From assembly GCF_000011385.1 (NCBI RefSeq), contig NC_005125.1, positions 186,001 through 250,000 of the forward strand: DNA of 64,000 bases, in the 5' to 3' direction. Shown in pieces: positions 25,001 to 34,047 of the stretch. Positions within the stretch are counted from its first letter, which is position 1. Every line of letters begins with the position of its first letter. The position numbers and the translations under genes are program-made. The notes beneath the pieces were generated by a model, which worked only from the letters and a program-made list of their open reading frames with translations, did not search any database and had not been told where the DNA came from. The DNA comes from Gloeobacter violaceus PCC 7421. Its GTDB lineage: Bacteria; Cyanobacteriota; Cyanobacteriia; Gloeobacterales; Gloeobacteraceae.

Positions 25001-27898
25001 GCCCATGCGCCGCCCGAGCGCGTCGTAGACAAAACTGACCGTAAAGCCGGCGTTGTTGGTGTAGCTGCTCAGCTGGTTGCGGGCGTTGTAGGTGAAAGTC
25101 ACCTTGGTGGAGCCGACGTTCTGCTCGACGAGGTTGCCGCTCCCGTCGTAGATAAGCGTGCCCCCTTCGAAGGCGGTCATCCGGTTGGTGCCCGCTTCGT
25201 AACTTGGTGTGGTCGAAGCGCCCGGCCGACTGCTGGAAGTCAAATTGCCGTCTTTGTCGTAGGCGTTGGTATAGTTGCCCGCCGGGGTGGTGGCCCCGGT
25301 CAATTCCCCGGTCTCGTTGTAGCTGTAGCTCTGGGAGGTGGCCACACTCGGCGTCGAAGGCCCCGATTCGGTGCGGCTAGTCAAATAGCCGCGCGTCGAA
25401 TAGTCGTACTGGTATGCGATTTCCCGAAGCAGTGTACCCCCCGGACCGCTAAAGAGCGCCCGCTCCACCTCGCCGCCGTCGTTGTAGAACAGTTCTTCTT
25501 TGATGCTGTTGGGGTAGTTGATGGACTTGAGCGAACCGTCCGGGTCGTACTCGAAACCGACCACGGCGTTGTTTTGGTCGCAGGTGCTATTGCCGCACAA
25601 CCCAGCTGTCGCCAGACTGGCGTCGTCGTCTTTGTAGTCGTAGTTGATGAGTGGGGTGGCGCTGGCGTCGCTGGTCCCCTTTTTGATCGACGTGAGGTTA
25701 CCGGAAGCGTCATAGAAGTATCTGACTGTCTCGCCCGTGCCGATCCGCTCGGTTTTCAGGCGGCTGACTTGGTCAGTGCCGGTAAAGTACTCGAAATAGA
25801 CGTTGCGGGCGCCGGAAGCGTCGCTACTATCGGTGATCGAGGCCACCTGGTCCAGGGTGTTGTAGGAGTAGGTGAGCTTGGTACCGTCGGCAAAAGTGAC
25901 GTAGCGCAGGCGCTGCTTGGAACCGTACTCGTACAGCGTTTCTTGACCCCGGGCGTTTTTGTACTTGCTCAGCAAACCAAGATTGTTGTAAGAAAAGTAC
26001 TCGGTGCGGCCTGCCTGGGCGCGGGTGGCCACCCGGTCCATGGGGTCGTAAGTGTAGGTGGTCAGCACGCCGTTGGGGGCTTTGACACTGGTGACGTTCG
26101 AGTTGTCGTCGTAGGTAAATTCGGTGATGCGCCGAGTGTTGCTTGCATCGCTCGGGCTGGTGATCTTGATGAGCCGGTTGAGCGTGTCGTAGCTGTATTC
26201 GGTCCAGCGATTGGTCTGCTCGAACTGATAGCAATAAAAGACCGCTTTGAGGCGCGAGAGGGTGTCGTAACGAAAACAGGTCTGCACCCCCGAAGGGTCG
26301 GTAATATAATGCGGATCCTGGTTGGCGGTCCCCGGTGTGATGTAGTTGTTCGGGTAATCGAAGTACTCGAACTCGGTGGTGCGGCCCTGGCCGTCCACCA
26401 CCCGCGTCGCCTGACCGTAGGGATTGTAAGCTTCAAAAGAGGTGTTCTCAGGCAACTGGTCGGCGATCGATTTGAGCGAACCTTTGTAGCCGCTGTTCTC
26501 GTAGCTGCCCGCCGGGTCATTGTACTCGTAGTAGGTCGATTGGTTGTTGGGCGTCGTAACGCTGTCGATCTGTCCAAAGGGGGCTGTGAAACTGTAGGAA
26601 GTCCGTCCGGAATCCGCCAGTTCGATGCCGCTCAAGTGGCGAAAGTAGCTTCCGTCGTAATCGAAACGAGTCTGCTGGCCGTAGGCGTTGGTAAAACGCG
26701 TCAGATCCCGCGTGCTCGGATCGTACTCGAAACCGTAGGTCGCAGCGGCATCGATGGCGTAGCTGAAAGCGGTAATCTGCTGCGTCGAGGCATCAAAATT
26801 ATAAGTAACTTTATCCCAATTTTGTTTGTCGGAAGTCTTGTAGAGGGCGTCGTTGACCGCCGTGCTGCCGGTGCTGTAGACGTACTGGGCGAGCACATCG
26901 TCGGCGGTGTACTGGTCGCCGTTGGCACCGGGTCTGCCGTCCATACCCGGCAAAGTTTGCAGAGTGACCCGTCCTGCCTGTCCACTGGTGTTGAAATTCT
27001 CGTAACTGTTGGTCAGCCGCACGGTGCCGCGCGGGTCGGTGATCTTCGTCAAATAGTGATTTTGATATTCGTAGGTGGTCAGGCCGTTGACGGTGCGCGT
27101 GGTGCCGTCCGGGTTGTTCACCGACTGGCCGTCCATGGCGTTGTGAAAATATTGCAAGTCCCCGGCACTGTTGTATTCGTAAAGCACACTGCCGCCGACG
27201 GCACCCTGGTTGTCGTAGAGCGTTGCGGTGCGCACCTGGTGGGTAAAAGTTGCGTCGTAGGTAAAGTCGATGCGCCGCCCAAACGGATCTTGCACGCGGG
27301 TGAGGTTGTTGCCGCTGTAGCTAAAGGTGATCGCCTTGCCAAATCGGTCGGTGAGGCTGTTGAGCTGGCGCGTGCCGCTCAGGGTCGCAGAAAAGCTCAG
27401 CACCAGACCGCTTTCGAGCGTCAGCACCAGCGTGCTGCTTGTGGCGTTGCCGCTCACGGTAAACGAGCCGCGAATCGGGTCGCTGGGGTTGGCGTTGCCG
27501 TAGGAACCCGCAGGAGCACCGCTCACCCCAGTGGCAAACAGCTGCGCCCCGCCGGTGGGCAGGGACAGCCGCACCTTGGTGATCTGCCCGGCAACATCGA
27601 GCACCGGGGCGGCGCGCAGGCTGTAGAGGCCCATGTGGGTACCGGGGCCAAAGGGACCAGGATAAGAAGTGAGCGGCGTGCGGTCTTGCTCGGAACTCTG
27701 GTAGTGCCGCTGGAGCATCAGCGGGTAGCGCCCGCCCAGGACCAAGTCCACCGTGTCGTAGGCGTAGTGGCCACTGACAACATCCACCGAGGCGCTCGCC
27801 GCCTGCAGCGCGAAACCACCGCAGTAGACGAACAACACCAGCAGGCAGACAGCGCGCCGCAAAGCCGCACGCCAACGACTCAGGAAGGCATTTCTCAT
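22031..27898 (-). CDS. Full-length secreted Rhs/YD-repeat polymorphic toxin with TIG and Hint domains
   Basis: About 1955 residues from ATG 27898 (a GTG at 27952 is also in frame). Domains: signal peptide (basic n-region, VCLLVLFVYCGGFAL core, cleavage after ASASV); Rhs N-terminal DUF6531-like segment (SGHYAYDTVDLVLGGRYP); long YD-repeat shell, about 190-1060; RHS core (MRSRYYHAGNQRFMAEDPIG..., about 1076-1120); a linker; four IPT/TIG domains, about 1297-1634; hydrophobic pretoxin segment (VGVLGALQLLADVGGLIPG); Hint domain from Cys1723 (CGCFAEGTEVQT) to His1861-Asn1862, followed by Glu-Cys; and a 93-residue tip ending TAELLVNGEQVLKLRLK. Hint cleavage after Asn1862 would free the tip, whose family I do not recognise. 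It is the only copy with secretion signal and shell, and heads the cassette array. Its immunity gene follows at 22018. Confidence 0.92.
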   Translation of the reverse strand: MRNAFLSRWRAALRRAVCLLVLFVYCGGFALQAASASVDVVSGHYAYDTVDLVLGGRYPLMLQRHYQSSEQDRTPLTSYPGPFGPGTHMGLYSLRAAPVLDVAGQITKVRLSLPTGGAQLFATGVSGAPAGSYGNANPSDPIRGSFTVSGNATSSTLVLTLESGLVLSFSATLSGTRQLNSLTDRFGKAITFSYSGNNLTRVQDPFGRRIDFTYDATFTHQVRTATLYDNQGAVGGSVLYEYNSAGDLQYFHNAMDGQSVNNPDGTTRTVNGLTTYEYQNHYLTKITDPRGTVRLTNSYENFNTSGQAGRVTLQTLPGMDGRPGANGDQYTADDVLAQYVYSTGSTAVNDALYKTSDKQNWDKVTYNFDASTQQITAFSYAIDAAATYGFEYDPSTRDLTRFTNAYGQQTRFDYDGSYFRHLSGIELADSGRTSYSFTAPFGQIDSVTTPNNQSTYYEYNDPAGSYENSGYKGSLKSIADQLPENTSFEAYNPYGQATRVVDGQGRTTEFEYFDYPNNYITPGTANQDPHYITDPSGVQTCFRYDTLSRLKAVFYCYQFEQTNRWTEYSYDTLNRLIKITSPSDASNTRRITEFTYDDNSNVTSVKAPNGVLTTYTYDPMDRVATRAQAGRTEYFSYNNLGLLSKYKNARGQETLYEYGSKQRLRYVTFADGTKLTYSYNTLDQVASITDSSDASGARNVYFEYFTGTDQVSRLKTERIGTGETVRYFYDASGNLTSIKKGTSDASATPLINYDYKDDDASLATAGLCGNSTCDQNNAVVGFEYDPDGSLKSINYPNSIKEELFYNDGGEVERALFSGPGGTLLREIAYQYDYSTRGYLTSRTESGPSTPSVATSQSYSYNETGELTGATTPAGNYTNAYDKDGNLTSSSRPGASTTPSYEAGTNRMTAFEGGTLIYDGSGNLVEQNVGSTKVTFTYNARNQLSSYTNNAGFTVSFVYDALGRRMGKTISGTTTSYLLSGNQVIEQKTGSTTRRYLVGLGLDEVFMSREGSTDEYLLHDPLNNSVVAAVNGSTQAIKTGYGYSPFGQVTASNTSSNNLWLFAGAEAVNSASVVYHMRSRYYHAGNQRFMAEDPIGFAGGDTNLYRYLGNAPVTTSDPTGLRPDVRPRGVATLPGLSISTPEAPRATGAAESISKERATLSPSTISRPVERLAQSAQTKSVKLGQPGSRTDTAPGQDTLDCTPLPLTVVAGQSLGNICGYFEGPNSDLVDGSVRVSPSASGLSASISPDPVYVYSTFTVRVQTSTATPPGVYTLTADGYSVYDGTYYQPDSVTFEVLPPAPQINSISPGRGVTGSTVTLSGANLNYAPTVQFDNRLTATITSTSASEIKAIVPSGLPSYYGVPVNVTTKSGTSNNATFTVIVPPSISSFSPSSGKAGDNIAVTGADFYNLYGAAFNGTAASILSVSSSGTQMNLSVPSGASSGPISVSTEAGTATSPSSFTVNAPPSVSSLSPTAGAVGASVTVNGSNFTGASSVKFNATAAGFSVVSASQISATVPTGATDGAVSVTTAGGTASGGFFDVQATPTINSSGGVVGNPGSGVLSASASDTVLINGTNLNTLNSVTINGIAAYAVAVSATQIQVSLPENATTGPLVVQAAGVNLTASSSFKVNASTAPPSAHLDLVGVLGALQLLADVGGLIPGLNVPSAVLGIGASIVLGDAASAAGFGLTFLPFGGFAKAGVGLFKARTGLRNGIVAASRACGCFAEGTEVQTETGTKAIEKVEPGEKVLARNEKTGEQNLRRVQSTFQFDDRPVYRLELRETGGQGERDTLTVTGEHPFFLKDKGWTAAERLRSGERVQAVDGKWLRVVGLQPQQQRARTYNLEVEGEHTFFVGDTRAWVHNECLPTGLASQYLDVTRRKTTTRNIRTDVSVDEFRENLLDNGFAELPAIEALKGDILRFSKGATEYYLRSFSKSGPPTAELLVNGEQVLKLRLK

Positions 27899-28607
27899 AA
27901 GGAACCACCAGAGGAAGGCTAGATAAGTTTTACTGAGCGTGCGCAGGTGCACGCCGCGTCAAGGGCCAAATGGCCCCCTTGCCCAAAGCCGATAGGCAGC
28001 ATGGCACCCATCAACTTTGGAGATAAAGGAGCACCGACTCGGCGCGCTCAAGCCGGAAACGGCTGAAAAATCGCGGTATTGAGCCAGGTCGAAAGCAAGA
28101 CGCTATCCCGCAGCCCAAAGGCAGACAAGTTTGCCGGACTGCGCAGCCAGAAGCGCGTTTTTTTGCTGGGGACTCAGACAAGATACTGGCCTGCATTCGA
28201 GAAGTCAATAGCAAATTCCAGATTTAGTGAGAAAGAATAGCGGGGACACTACCGGCAAACTCTGGAGCGCTCCGGCGCGGTCAAACCTCCAGCGGCAGTC
28301 CTCCAGGGCAAGGGAACTAGACGATCCCCGCCAGTACCCGACAAAAGCGTTCGACTTCCGTTTCGGTAGTTCCGCCTGCGCGCACCGTTCAAACGAACGT
28401 TTCAAGTCGAAGCCCGGAAGATCGGCGCTCATAGGCAGCCTGGCGCAGATGCTCGATTTCGAGGCGGTCACCCCGGCACCACCACACCTCCGCAAGCCGG
28501 TGCAATGGGTAACGGTCTGTAAATTGTTATCTGTGTGACTACTTTTGCGGAACGCACAGGCGGCCTACTGTGGCTATCATTGGGGCTACAGAGCTTGAGG
28601 GCGCGCG
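27899..28607. other. Divergent intergenic region upstream of the Rhs gene
   Basis: About 700 bases with no supportable gene. It must contain the promoters of the Rhs gene (- strand) and the exported protein gene at 28608 (+ strand). An imperfect palindrome AAGGGCCAAATGGCCCCCTT (27961-27980) lies about 60 bases before the Rhs ATG and could be a regulatory or transcript-end structure. A TTGACG on the - strand (complement of 27957-27962) has no good -10 partner. Confidence 0.45.
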
Positions 28608-30812
28608 GTGCAAGGCTTCTGGGGCAAGGTAGTGCTGGTGGCGGGCACGGCGTGGATTTTGGGGTGGCAAGCCACTGCGGCCTGGAGCGCCACGGGCTAT
28701 CTGCTGGTTCCTAAAGCCCAGGAAGTCCGCCGGGTGGATCTGGAGACCGGCAAGCTCGCCGGGACGCTGAACCTGCCGGTGGGCAACGTCTACCACAACG
28801 CCGCGCGCACGGCGGACGGTCAGTTGCTGGTGGCGGGCGACGGGGCGGTGAGCCTCATCGACGCCGAGGGGCGCCTGGTGGAGCAGATCCCTTTGCCGGC
28901 GCCGGTGGTCTCCGCGAGCTTCAAAAAAAGCGACTCCGACATCCCGGTGCTGCAGGCGAGCGAAGCGCAGACGCGGCGGCTGGTGGGCTTCGACTACAGC
29001 CCGCGCACCCGCACCGCCTACTTGGGCATCCAAAGTGAGGAAGTGACCACCCTCTACCGCGTCGACCCGGTGGCGCGCACGGTGCAGGTCTTCGCTACCC
29101 TCAAAGACATCGCCAACCCCAAAGATCTGGTGGTGACCGCCGACGGTCTGCGCGTGTACGTCTCGGCGGTCGACTTGTTGCCCGAGCCCGCCGCGCGCGT
29201 CTATTCGATCAACCCGGTGACCGGGGCGGTGAGCGCCCCGCTGGAGGCGGCCTTCGACCCGGCCCGACCCCAGATGGCCCTCAGCCGCGACGGCAACTTG
29301 CTCTATCTGATGGCGGCCGACGACAGCCTGATCGTGGTCAACACCCGCTCCAACACCGCCGTGCGCCGATTGCGCATCGCCGGGGCCTCCAAAAAGGAGG
29401 CCCGCATCCAGCGGGTCTTGGGCGCCCTCGACAATCGCCATCTCTGGGTACTCACCAACCGCCGGATGCTGCTGTGGGACCCGTTCAACGCCCGGGCGGT
29501 GCTCGACAAGGCGTTGCCGGTGGCGGCGATGGATGTGGCGATGAGTGCCGACAAGGGCCGACTCTGGTCGCTGCACCCGCCTGGCGGCGAGGGCAAACCC
29601 GCCGAAGTGCGCGCCTGGGACAGCACCAAAGACAGCCTGCCGGCGGCGGGGAGCTTTAGCGACGCCGTCTCCGGGGGCAACCGGCTGCTGCTTGCCGAGC
29701 CCCCCGACCCGGCTGCCGCTTTGAGCCTGCCGCGGGTGGCGGTGGTCGGCTTCGAGACGGGCCAGCCGCGCTACGGCCGCTATCCCAACGTCGCCGATGT
29801 GATTAGCGGCGATCTGCTCTGGACCCGGCGCTATGAGATCGTGCCGCCTTTGCAGGTGCAATCGGTGCTCGATAGCCTTGAGCTGAGCCGCAATCAGGTG
29901 ATGGGCAACCCCGACGCCATTCGTCAGGTGGCCACACTGCTCGGGGCGGACATCATCCTGGCGGGCGAACCGATCGGCGTCGATATGCCCAACCGCAGCC
30001 TCGAAGCGCTCAGCTCGCTCATCAGCCCGATCGCCGCTTTTCTGGTGCCGCAGTTTTTTCAGCCCAGGGTCTTCAGCCGCGCCGAAGCGTTCGATGCGAC
30101 GGGCAAATCCCTCTGGAAGGGCGATGTGGTCAACTCCGACAGCGCTTTTTTTGCCGGCAAGACCGACACGGTGCTTCTGGCCAACGCCCTGGTGATTACC
30201 GCCCACGACATCGCCAACAAGTTCTCCAAAGGCATCTACAACGAGATCAAACAAAAAGGCTGGCGCACCGACTTGCCGCCGCTGCTCAAAAACGATGCCC
30301 TCAAAGACGTCAAGCGCGTCGCCCTGCTGGGTCCGGAGGTCGGTCCCAATTCATCGCTATTCAACGAAGTCACCAATACCCCCGAAAGCCTCGGGCAACT
30401 GATTGCCCCCCGCCTGGGCGACGCCCTCGGTTGGGAGGTCGAAGGCCCGGACGAGGCGCTCTCGCAACTGGCCCAACTCGGTTTGGAACCGGCGCAGATC
30501 CTTACTACCGACCCGAAACTGTTGGCGCGCGCCCTCGGGGTGGACGCGGTGATGCTCGGGCTGGTGCGCAGTTCGACGTATATCTCCGGCGGTTTTGTGG
30601 GCTTGTCGCAGAACGCGGCGGCGGATGTGGTGCTGCAGTTCGAACTGGTCGATCAGCAGGGACGGGTGCTCTGGAAGGATATTCAGGTGCGCAACATTAC
30701 CGTGGGCGATGCGCAAGGCAGTGCGCTCAGACAGGCGGCCAAGGCGATTGTCGAGCGGCTCGAACAGGGCATCGAGCAGGCCGAGGGACCCGACAAAAAC
30801 CAGCGCTCTTAA
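28608..30812 (+). CDS. Exported protein: beta-propeller plus TolB/CsgG-like domain
   Basis: A 734-residue protein from GTG 28608, preceded by GAGG. An N-terminal hydrophobic segment (VVLVAGTAWILGW...AWSA) looks like a signal peptide. Residues about 30-360 have WD/NHL-like propeller repeats (RRVDLETGKLAGTLNLPVG, SFDYSP, LVVTADGLRVYVS). From about 370 (LSLPRVAVVGFETG) two domains resemble the TolB/CsgG-type alpha/beta domain of outer-membrane-associated proteins (VATLLGADIILAGEP, LARALGVDAVMLGLV, VVLQFELVDQQGRVLWKD). This suggests a periplasmic or outer-membrane-linked assembly factor. Exact function unknown. It is followed 76 bases later by chlB on the same strand. Confidence 0.75.
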   Translation: MQGFWGKVVLVAGTAWILGWQATAAWSATGYLLVPKAQEVRRVDLETGKLAGTLNLPVGNVYHNAARTADGQLLVAGDGAVSLIDAEGRLVEQIPLPAPVVSASFKKSDSDIPVLQASEAQTRRLVGFDYSPRTRTAYLGIQSEEVTTLYRVDPVARTVQVFATLKDIANPKDLVVTADGLRVYVSAVDLLPEPAARVYSINPVTGAVSAPLEAAFDPARPQMALSRDGNLLYLMAADDSLIVVNTRSNTAVRRLRIAGASKKEARIQRVLGALDNRHLWVLTNRRMLLWDPFNARAVLDKALPVAAMDVAMSADKGRLWSLHPPGGEGKPAEVRAWDSTKDSLPAAGSFSDAVSGGNRLLLAEPPDPAAALSLPRVAVVGFETGQPRYGRYPNVADVISGDLLWTRRYEIVPPLQVQSVLDSLELSRNQVMGNPDAIRQVATLLGADIILAGEPIGVDMPNRSLEALSSLISPIAAFLVPQFFQPRVFSRAEAFDATGKSLWKGDVVNSDSAFFAGKTDTVLLANALVITAHDIANKFSKGIYNEIKQKGWRTDLPPLLKNDALKDVKRVALLGPEVGPNSSLFNEVTNTPESLGQLIAPRLGDALGWEVEGPDEALSQLAQLGLEPAQILTTDPKLLARALGVDAVMLGLVRSSTYISGGFVGLSQNAAADVVLQFELVDQQGRVLWKDIQVRNITVGDAQGSALRQAAKAIVERLEQGIEQAEGPDKNQRS

Positions 30813-30888
30813 AACGGGTGTCCCAGGCGGCAGATAGCTTAACTGGGCGTATTGTGATGAATACCAGACTGTGCGCGGAGAATTTGCC

Positions 30889-32406
30889 ATGAAACTTGCC
30901 TACTGGATGTATGCCGGCCCCGCCCACATCGGCACCCTGCGCATCGCCACCTCCTTCAAGAACGTCCATGCGATCATGCACGCGCCTTTGGGTGACGATT
31001 ACTTCAACGTCATGCGCTCGATGCTCGAGCGCGAGCGCGACTTTACCCCGGTCACCGCCTCGGTGGTCGACCGCAAGGTGCTCGGCCGCGGCTCCCAGGA
31101 CAAAGTGGTCACCAACATCGTGCGCAAGGACCAGGAGGAAGCCCCCGATCTGATCGTGCTCACCCCCACCTGCACCTCGTCGATCCTCCAGGAGGATTTG
31201 CAGAATTTTGTGGCCCGCGCCCAGGAGCAGTCCAAAGCCGACGTGCTGTTGGCCGACGTCAACCACTACCGGTACAACGAGTTCACCGCGGCGGACCGGA
31301 CGTTGACGCAGATCGTCAGCTACTACATCGAGAAACTGGCAGGTAATCTCCCGGCCCGCAGCGAAAAGCCCACAGCCAACATCCTGGGCATCTCGACGCT
31401 CGGATTTCACAACCACCACGACTGCCGCGAATTGAAGCAGTTGCTGGCAGATTTGGGCGTCGAGGTGAACGTCGTCGCCCCGGAAGGCTGCTCGGTGCAC
31501 GACATCCAGAAGATGCCCAGCGCCTGGTTCAACGTCGTGCCTTACCGCGAACTGGGCCGCGGCGCCGCCGAGTACCTCCAGCGGCAAACCGGCCAGCCTT
31601 TGATCGACATCACCCCGATGGGCATCCTGCAGACCGCCCGCTTCATCCGGGCCGTCCAGCAGATCCTGAATACTCAGGGCGCTCGGGTCGAATACGAAGA
31701 GTATATTCGTTCGCAAACATTATTCGTCTCCCAGGCCGCCTGGTTCTCGCGCTCGATTGACTGCCAGAACCTTCAGGGCAAGCGCGCCGTGGTCTACGGC
31801 GACCTTACCCACGCCGCCGCCATGACCCGCATCCTCGCGCGCGAGATGGGCGTGCGCGTCGTCTGGGCGGGGACATTTTGCAAGTACGATGCCGAGTGGT
31901 TCAAAGCGGAAGTGGCGGATCTGTGCGACGAGGTGCTCATCTCGGACGATCACGCCGAAGTGGGCGACCGCATCGCCGCAGCCGAACCCGCCGCCATCTT
32001 CGGCACCCAGATGGAGCGCCACATCGGCAAGCGCCTCAACATCCCCTGCGGGGTGATCTCTTCTCCCATCCACATCCAGAACTTTCCGGTGGGCTACCGG
32101 CCGTTCCTGGGCTACGAAGGCACCAACCAGATAGCCGACCTGGTCTACAACTCCTTCACCCTCGGTATGGAGGATCACCTGCTGGAGGTGTTCGGGGGCC
32201 ACGACACCAAAGAAGTGATCACCAAGACGATGACCGCCCAGAGCGATCTCGAGTGGGACGAAGCCGCTACCCGCGAACTGGCCAAGATCCCCGGCTTCGT
32301 GCGCTCCAAAGTCAAGCGCAACACCGAAAAATTCGCCCGCGAAAGCGGCCGGGACAAGATTACCCTCGAAGTGATGTACGCTGCCAAAGAAGCGGCGGGG
32401 GCGTAG
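30889..32406 (+). CDS. chlB: Light-independent protochlorophyllide reductase subunit B
   Basis: 505 residues, the ChlB subunit of dark-operative protochlorophyllide oxidoreductase (DPOR), which reduces ring D of protochlorophyllide without light. ChlB with ChlN forms the nitrogenase-MoFe-like component fed by ChlL. Diagnostic features: [18 protein letters not shown] start, [17 protein letters not shown], the Cys in [15 protein letters not shown] that ligates the NB cluster, and the C-terminal [12 protein letters not shown]. The ATG at 30889 is chosen because it matches the ChlB N-terminus and has GCGGAG eight bases upstream; an earlier in-frame start at 30871 adds six unsupported residues. 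chlL and chlN are not in this window. Confidence 0.97.
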   Translation: MKLAYWMYAGPAHIGTLRIATSFKNVHAIMHAPLGDDYFNVMRSMLERERDFTPVTASVVDRKVLGRGSQDKVVTNIVRKDQEEAPDLIVLTPTCTSSILQEDLQNFVARAQEQSKADVLLADVNHYRYNEFTAADRTLTQIVSYYIEKLAGNLPARSEKPTANILGISTLGFHNHHDCRELKQLLADLGVEVNVVAPEGCSVHDIQKMPSAWFNVVPYRELGRGAAEYLQRQTGQPLIDITPMGILQTARFIRAVQQILNTQGARVEYEEYIRSQTLFVSQAAWFSRSIDCQNLQGKRAVVYGDLTHAAAMTRILAREMGVRVVWAGTFCKYDAEWFKAEVADLCDEVLISDDHAEVGDRIAAAEPAAIFGTQMERHIGKRLNIPCGVISSPIHIQNFPVGYRPFLGYEGTNQIADLVYNSFTLGMEDHLLEVFGGHDTKEVITKTMTAQSDLEWDEAATRELAKIPGFVRSKVKRNTEKFARESGRDKITLEVMYAAKEAAGA

Positions 32407-32506
32407 GGTAGGTGTCAGGATGAATACCAGTCCAGGAAGCAGGTCGGCTGGACAGCGCAATCCCCACTGAAGATACGATAGGCGGTGTCCCTGGGCTGAG
32501 TTCGGT

Positions 32507-32830
32507 ATGGAACAACGTTTGGACAGCATTGACCTGCGCCTGGAGCGTCTGGTATCGGGCATTGAGGGGTTGCGGGACGCTGCCGATCGACAGCAGAGCA
32601 GTCTGGATCGCCTGGAGGCCGTTGTGGAGCGTCAGAGTCGGCACATCGAGCGCCTGGCGCATATGGTGGGTGAACTGACGCGGGCCGTCTCAGAAAGCGC
32701 CCGGGCATCCCAGGCAGCGGCAGAAGCCGCCCGCGAAGCTGCCCAGGCCGCCCGCGAGTCCGCCTTCTGGGCGCGTAGCGGTGTCGATGCAGTGCGGGAT
32801 TTGATCGAAGAATTGCGCGATCGCCGGTAA
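32507..32830 (+). CDS. Small coiled-coil protein, unknown function
   Basis: 107 residues, almost entirely heptad-patterned helix (IDLRLERLVSGIEGLRDAADRQQ) with a central Ala-rich AAEAAREAAQAARESA segment. No signal peptide or membrane helix. It converges tail-to-tail with ribF, separated by four bases. The strong heptad pattern and third-position GC bias argue for a real gene; function cannot be stated. Confidence 0.6.
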   Translation: MEQRLDSIDLRLERLVSGIEGLRDAADRQQSSLDRLEAVVERQSRHIERLAHMVGELTRAVSESARASQAAAEAAREAAQAARESAFWARSGVDAVRDLIEELRDRR

Positions 32831-32834
32831 GCAC

Positions 32835-33743
32835 CTACGGGTTACCGGCAATCTCTTTGAGAGCTGCTTCGCGGTCGCGGTGCAACTGCGCCACCAGTTC
32901 GCCCGGCGAGCCGAATTTTTGCTCAGGGCGCAAGTAGCGTTCCAGGGTGATCTTGATGTGCTGGCCGTACAGATCGCCTTCCCAATCGAGCACATGCACC
33001 TCGATGGTGCGTTTCAGACCGTCGAAGGTGGGGCGCAGCCCGAGATTGAGCAACCCCCAGCGCTGCTGCACTCCCCAGCGCGCACTCACCAGGTACACAC
33101 CGTCCTTGGGCAGAAACTTGCGCCCGCTCACCTGCAAATTCGCAGTCGGAAATCCCAACAAACGGCCGCGCTGATCGCCTCGCACCACCTCGCCTTCGAG
33201 GCCGTAGGCGCGACCGAGCAGCAACCGGGCCAGATCGAGATCGCCGCAACCTAGAGCTTCGCGAATCACCGAACTGCTGACGCGCCGGCCCCTTACCTGC
33301 CGCTCCGCCAGAATCTCGATATCAAACGCCCCCGCGCGCGCATAGCTCTGGAGCATCTCGGTGGTGCCGGCGCGCTCCTTGCCGAAGCGAAAGTTCCAGC
33401 CCACCGAGACAAAGCGCGCCCCGAGCCCCGCCACCAGCACCTGCTCGACAAAGGCGCCCGCCTCGGTGGCCGCCAGTAGTTCATCAAAAGGCAACACCAG
33501 CACCTGGGCGATCCCCAGGGCCAAAATCGCGGCGGTGCGCTCGCGCTCCGGGGCCAGCAAAAACCCGGTTTTGCCCGTGAAATATTCGCGCGGATGCGGG
33601 TCGAAGGTCAGAACCGTCGGGATGCCCGCCCGGCCCAGGACCGCCTGGATCACCGCCTGATGGCCGAGGTGAACGCCGTCGAAGTTGCCCAGCGCCACCG
33701 CACAGGGCGTCGCCACCTCCGAGAGCGATCGAAACACCGCCAT
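32835..33743 (-). CDS. ribF: Bifunctional riboflavin kinase / FAD synthetase
   Basis: 302 residues. The N-terminal nucleotidyltransferase domain has the signature GNFDGVHLGHQ near residue 19 and TFDPHPREYF; this part adenylylates FMN to FAD. The C-terminal flavokinase domain begins near residue 180 and shows GRLLGFPTANL and DGVYLVSARW, phosphorylating riboflavin to FMN. The C-terminal RPEQKF and REAALKEI are typical. Cytoplasmic enzyme; length is standard for bacterial RibF. Start ATG 33743. Confidence 0.95.
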   Translation of the reverse strand: MAVFRSLSEVATPCAVALGNFDGVHLGHQAVIQAVLGRAGIPTVLTFDPHPREYFTGKTGFLLAPERERTAAILALGIAQVLVLPFDELLAATEAGAFVEQVLVAGLGARFVSVGWNFRFGKERAGTTEMLQSYARAGAFDIEILAERQVRGRRVSSSVIREALGCGDLDLARLLLGRAYGLEGEVVRGDQRGRLLGFPTANLQVSGRKFLPKDGVYLVSARWGVQQRWGLLNLGLRPTFDGLKRTIEVHVLDWEGDLYGQHIKITLERYLRPEQKFGSPGELVAQLHRDREAALKEIAGNP

Positions 33744-34047
33744 GTCACGCTCCTTTACCCGCGGGAATTTTTGTAAAGATCTCGCAATATATCCAGGGTA
33801 TCTGAAAAGAGTCTTAAGGCTGCTTCGAAAGGACCGGAAGCTTGCCTACACTCCAGGAAAGGCACTCCCTGCTGTTGCGACCGAGATGCAAAGTTTTATT
33901 GCATTCCAGTTAAAAAAATCTGCATCCGGAAAGATTCCTTTGATTGGGTTGCTTACAATAAGCTCTCGGAAGGAATTGCACTTGCCCGGCTCGGGCGATT
34001 GACCCCGTGTGCGGTCGTTTTTGCAGGGATTTGACAAGGAAAGTCTC
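33744..34047. other. Divergent intergenic region between ribF and ndhF
   Basis: 304 bases, AT-richer than the flanks, no supportable gene. It should carry promoters for both ribF and the ndhF-ndhD operon. I find no convincing promoter pair or riboswitch-like structure; no FMN riboswitch signature is visible. Confidence 0.5.

Noticed and set aside
11094-27898. CRISPR array as explanation for the repeated sequences
   Set aside because: Repeats are kilobase-sized coding copies with variable 3' ends, not short repeats with uniform spacers.
24653-27922. 1089-codon frame on the + strand across the Rhs gene
   Set aside because: Val/Gly/Arg-rich shadow of the GC-rich YD-repeat gene; no domain, no RBS.
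28539-30254. 571-codon frame on the - strand
   Set aside because: His/Arg/Gln-rich shadow of the exported propeller protein.
34009-34047. Upstream start for ndhF
   Set aside because: The extra 13 residues are not NdhF-like and the ATG at 34048 has AAGGA at proper distance.
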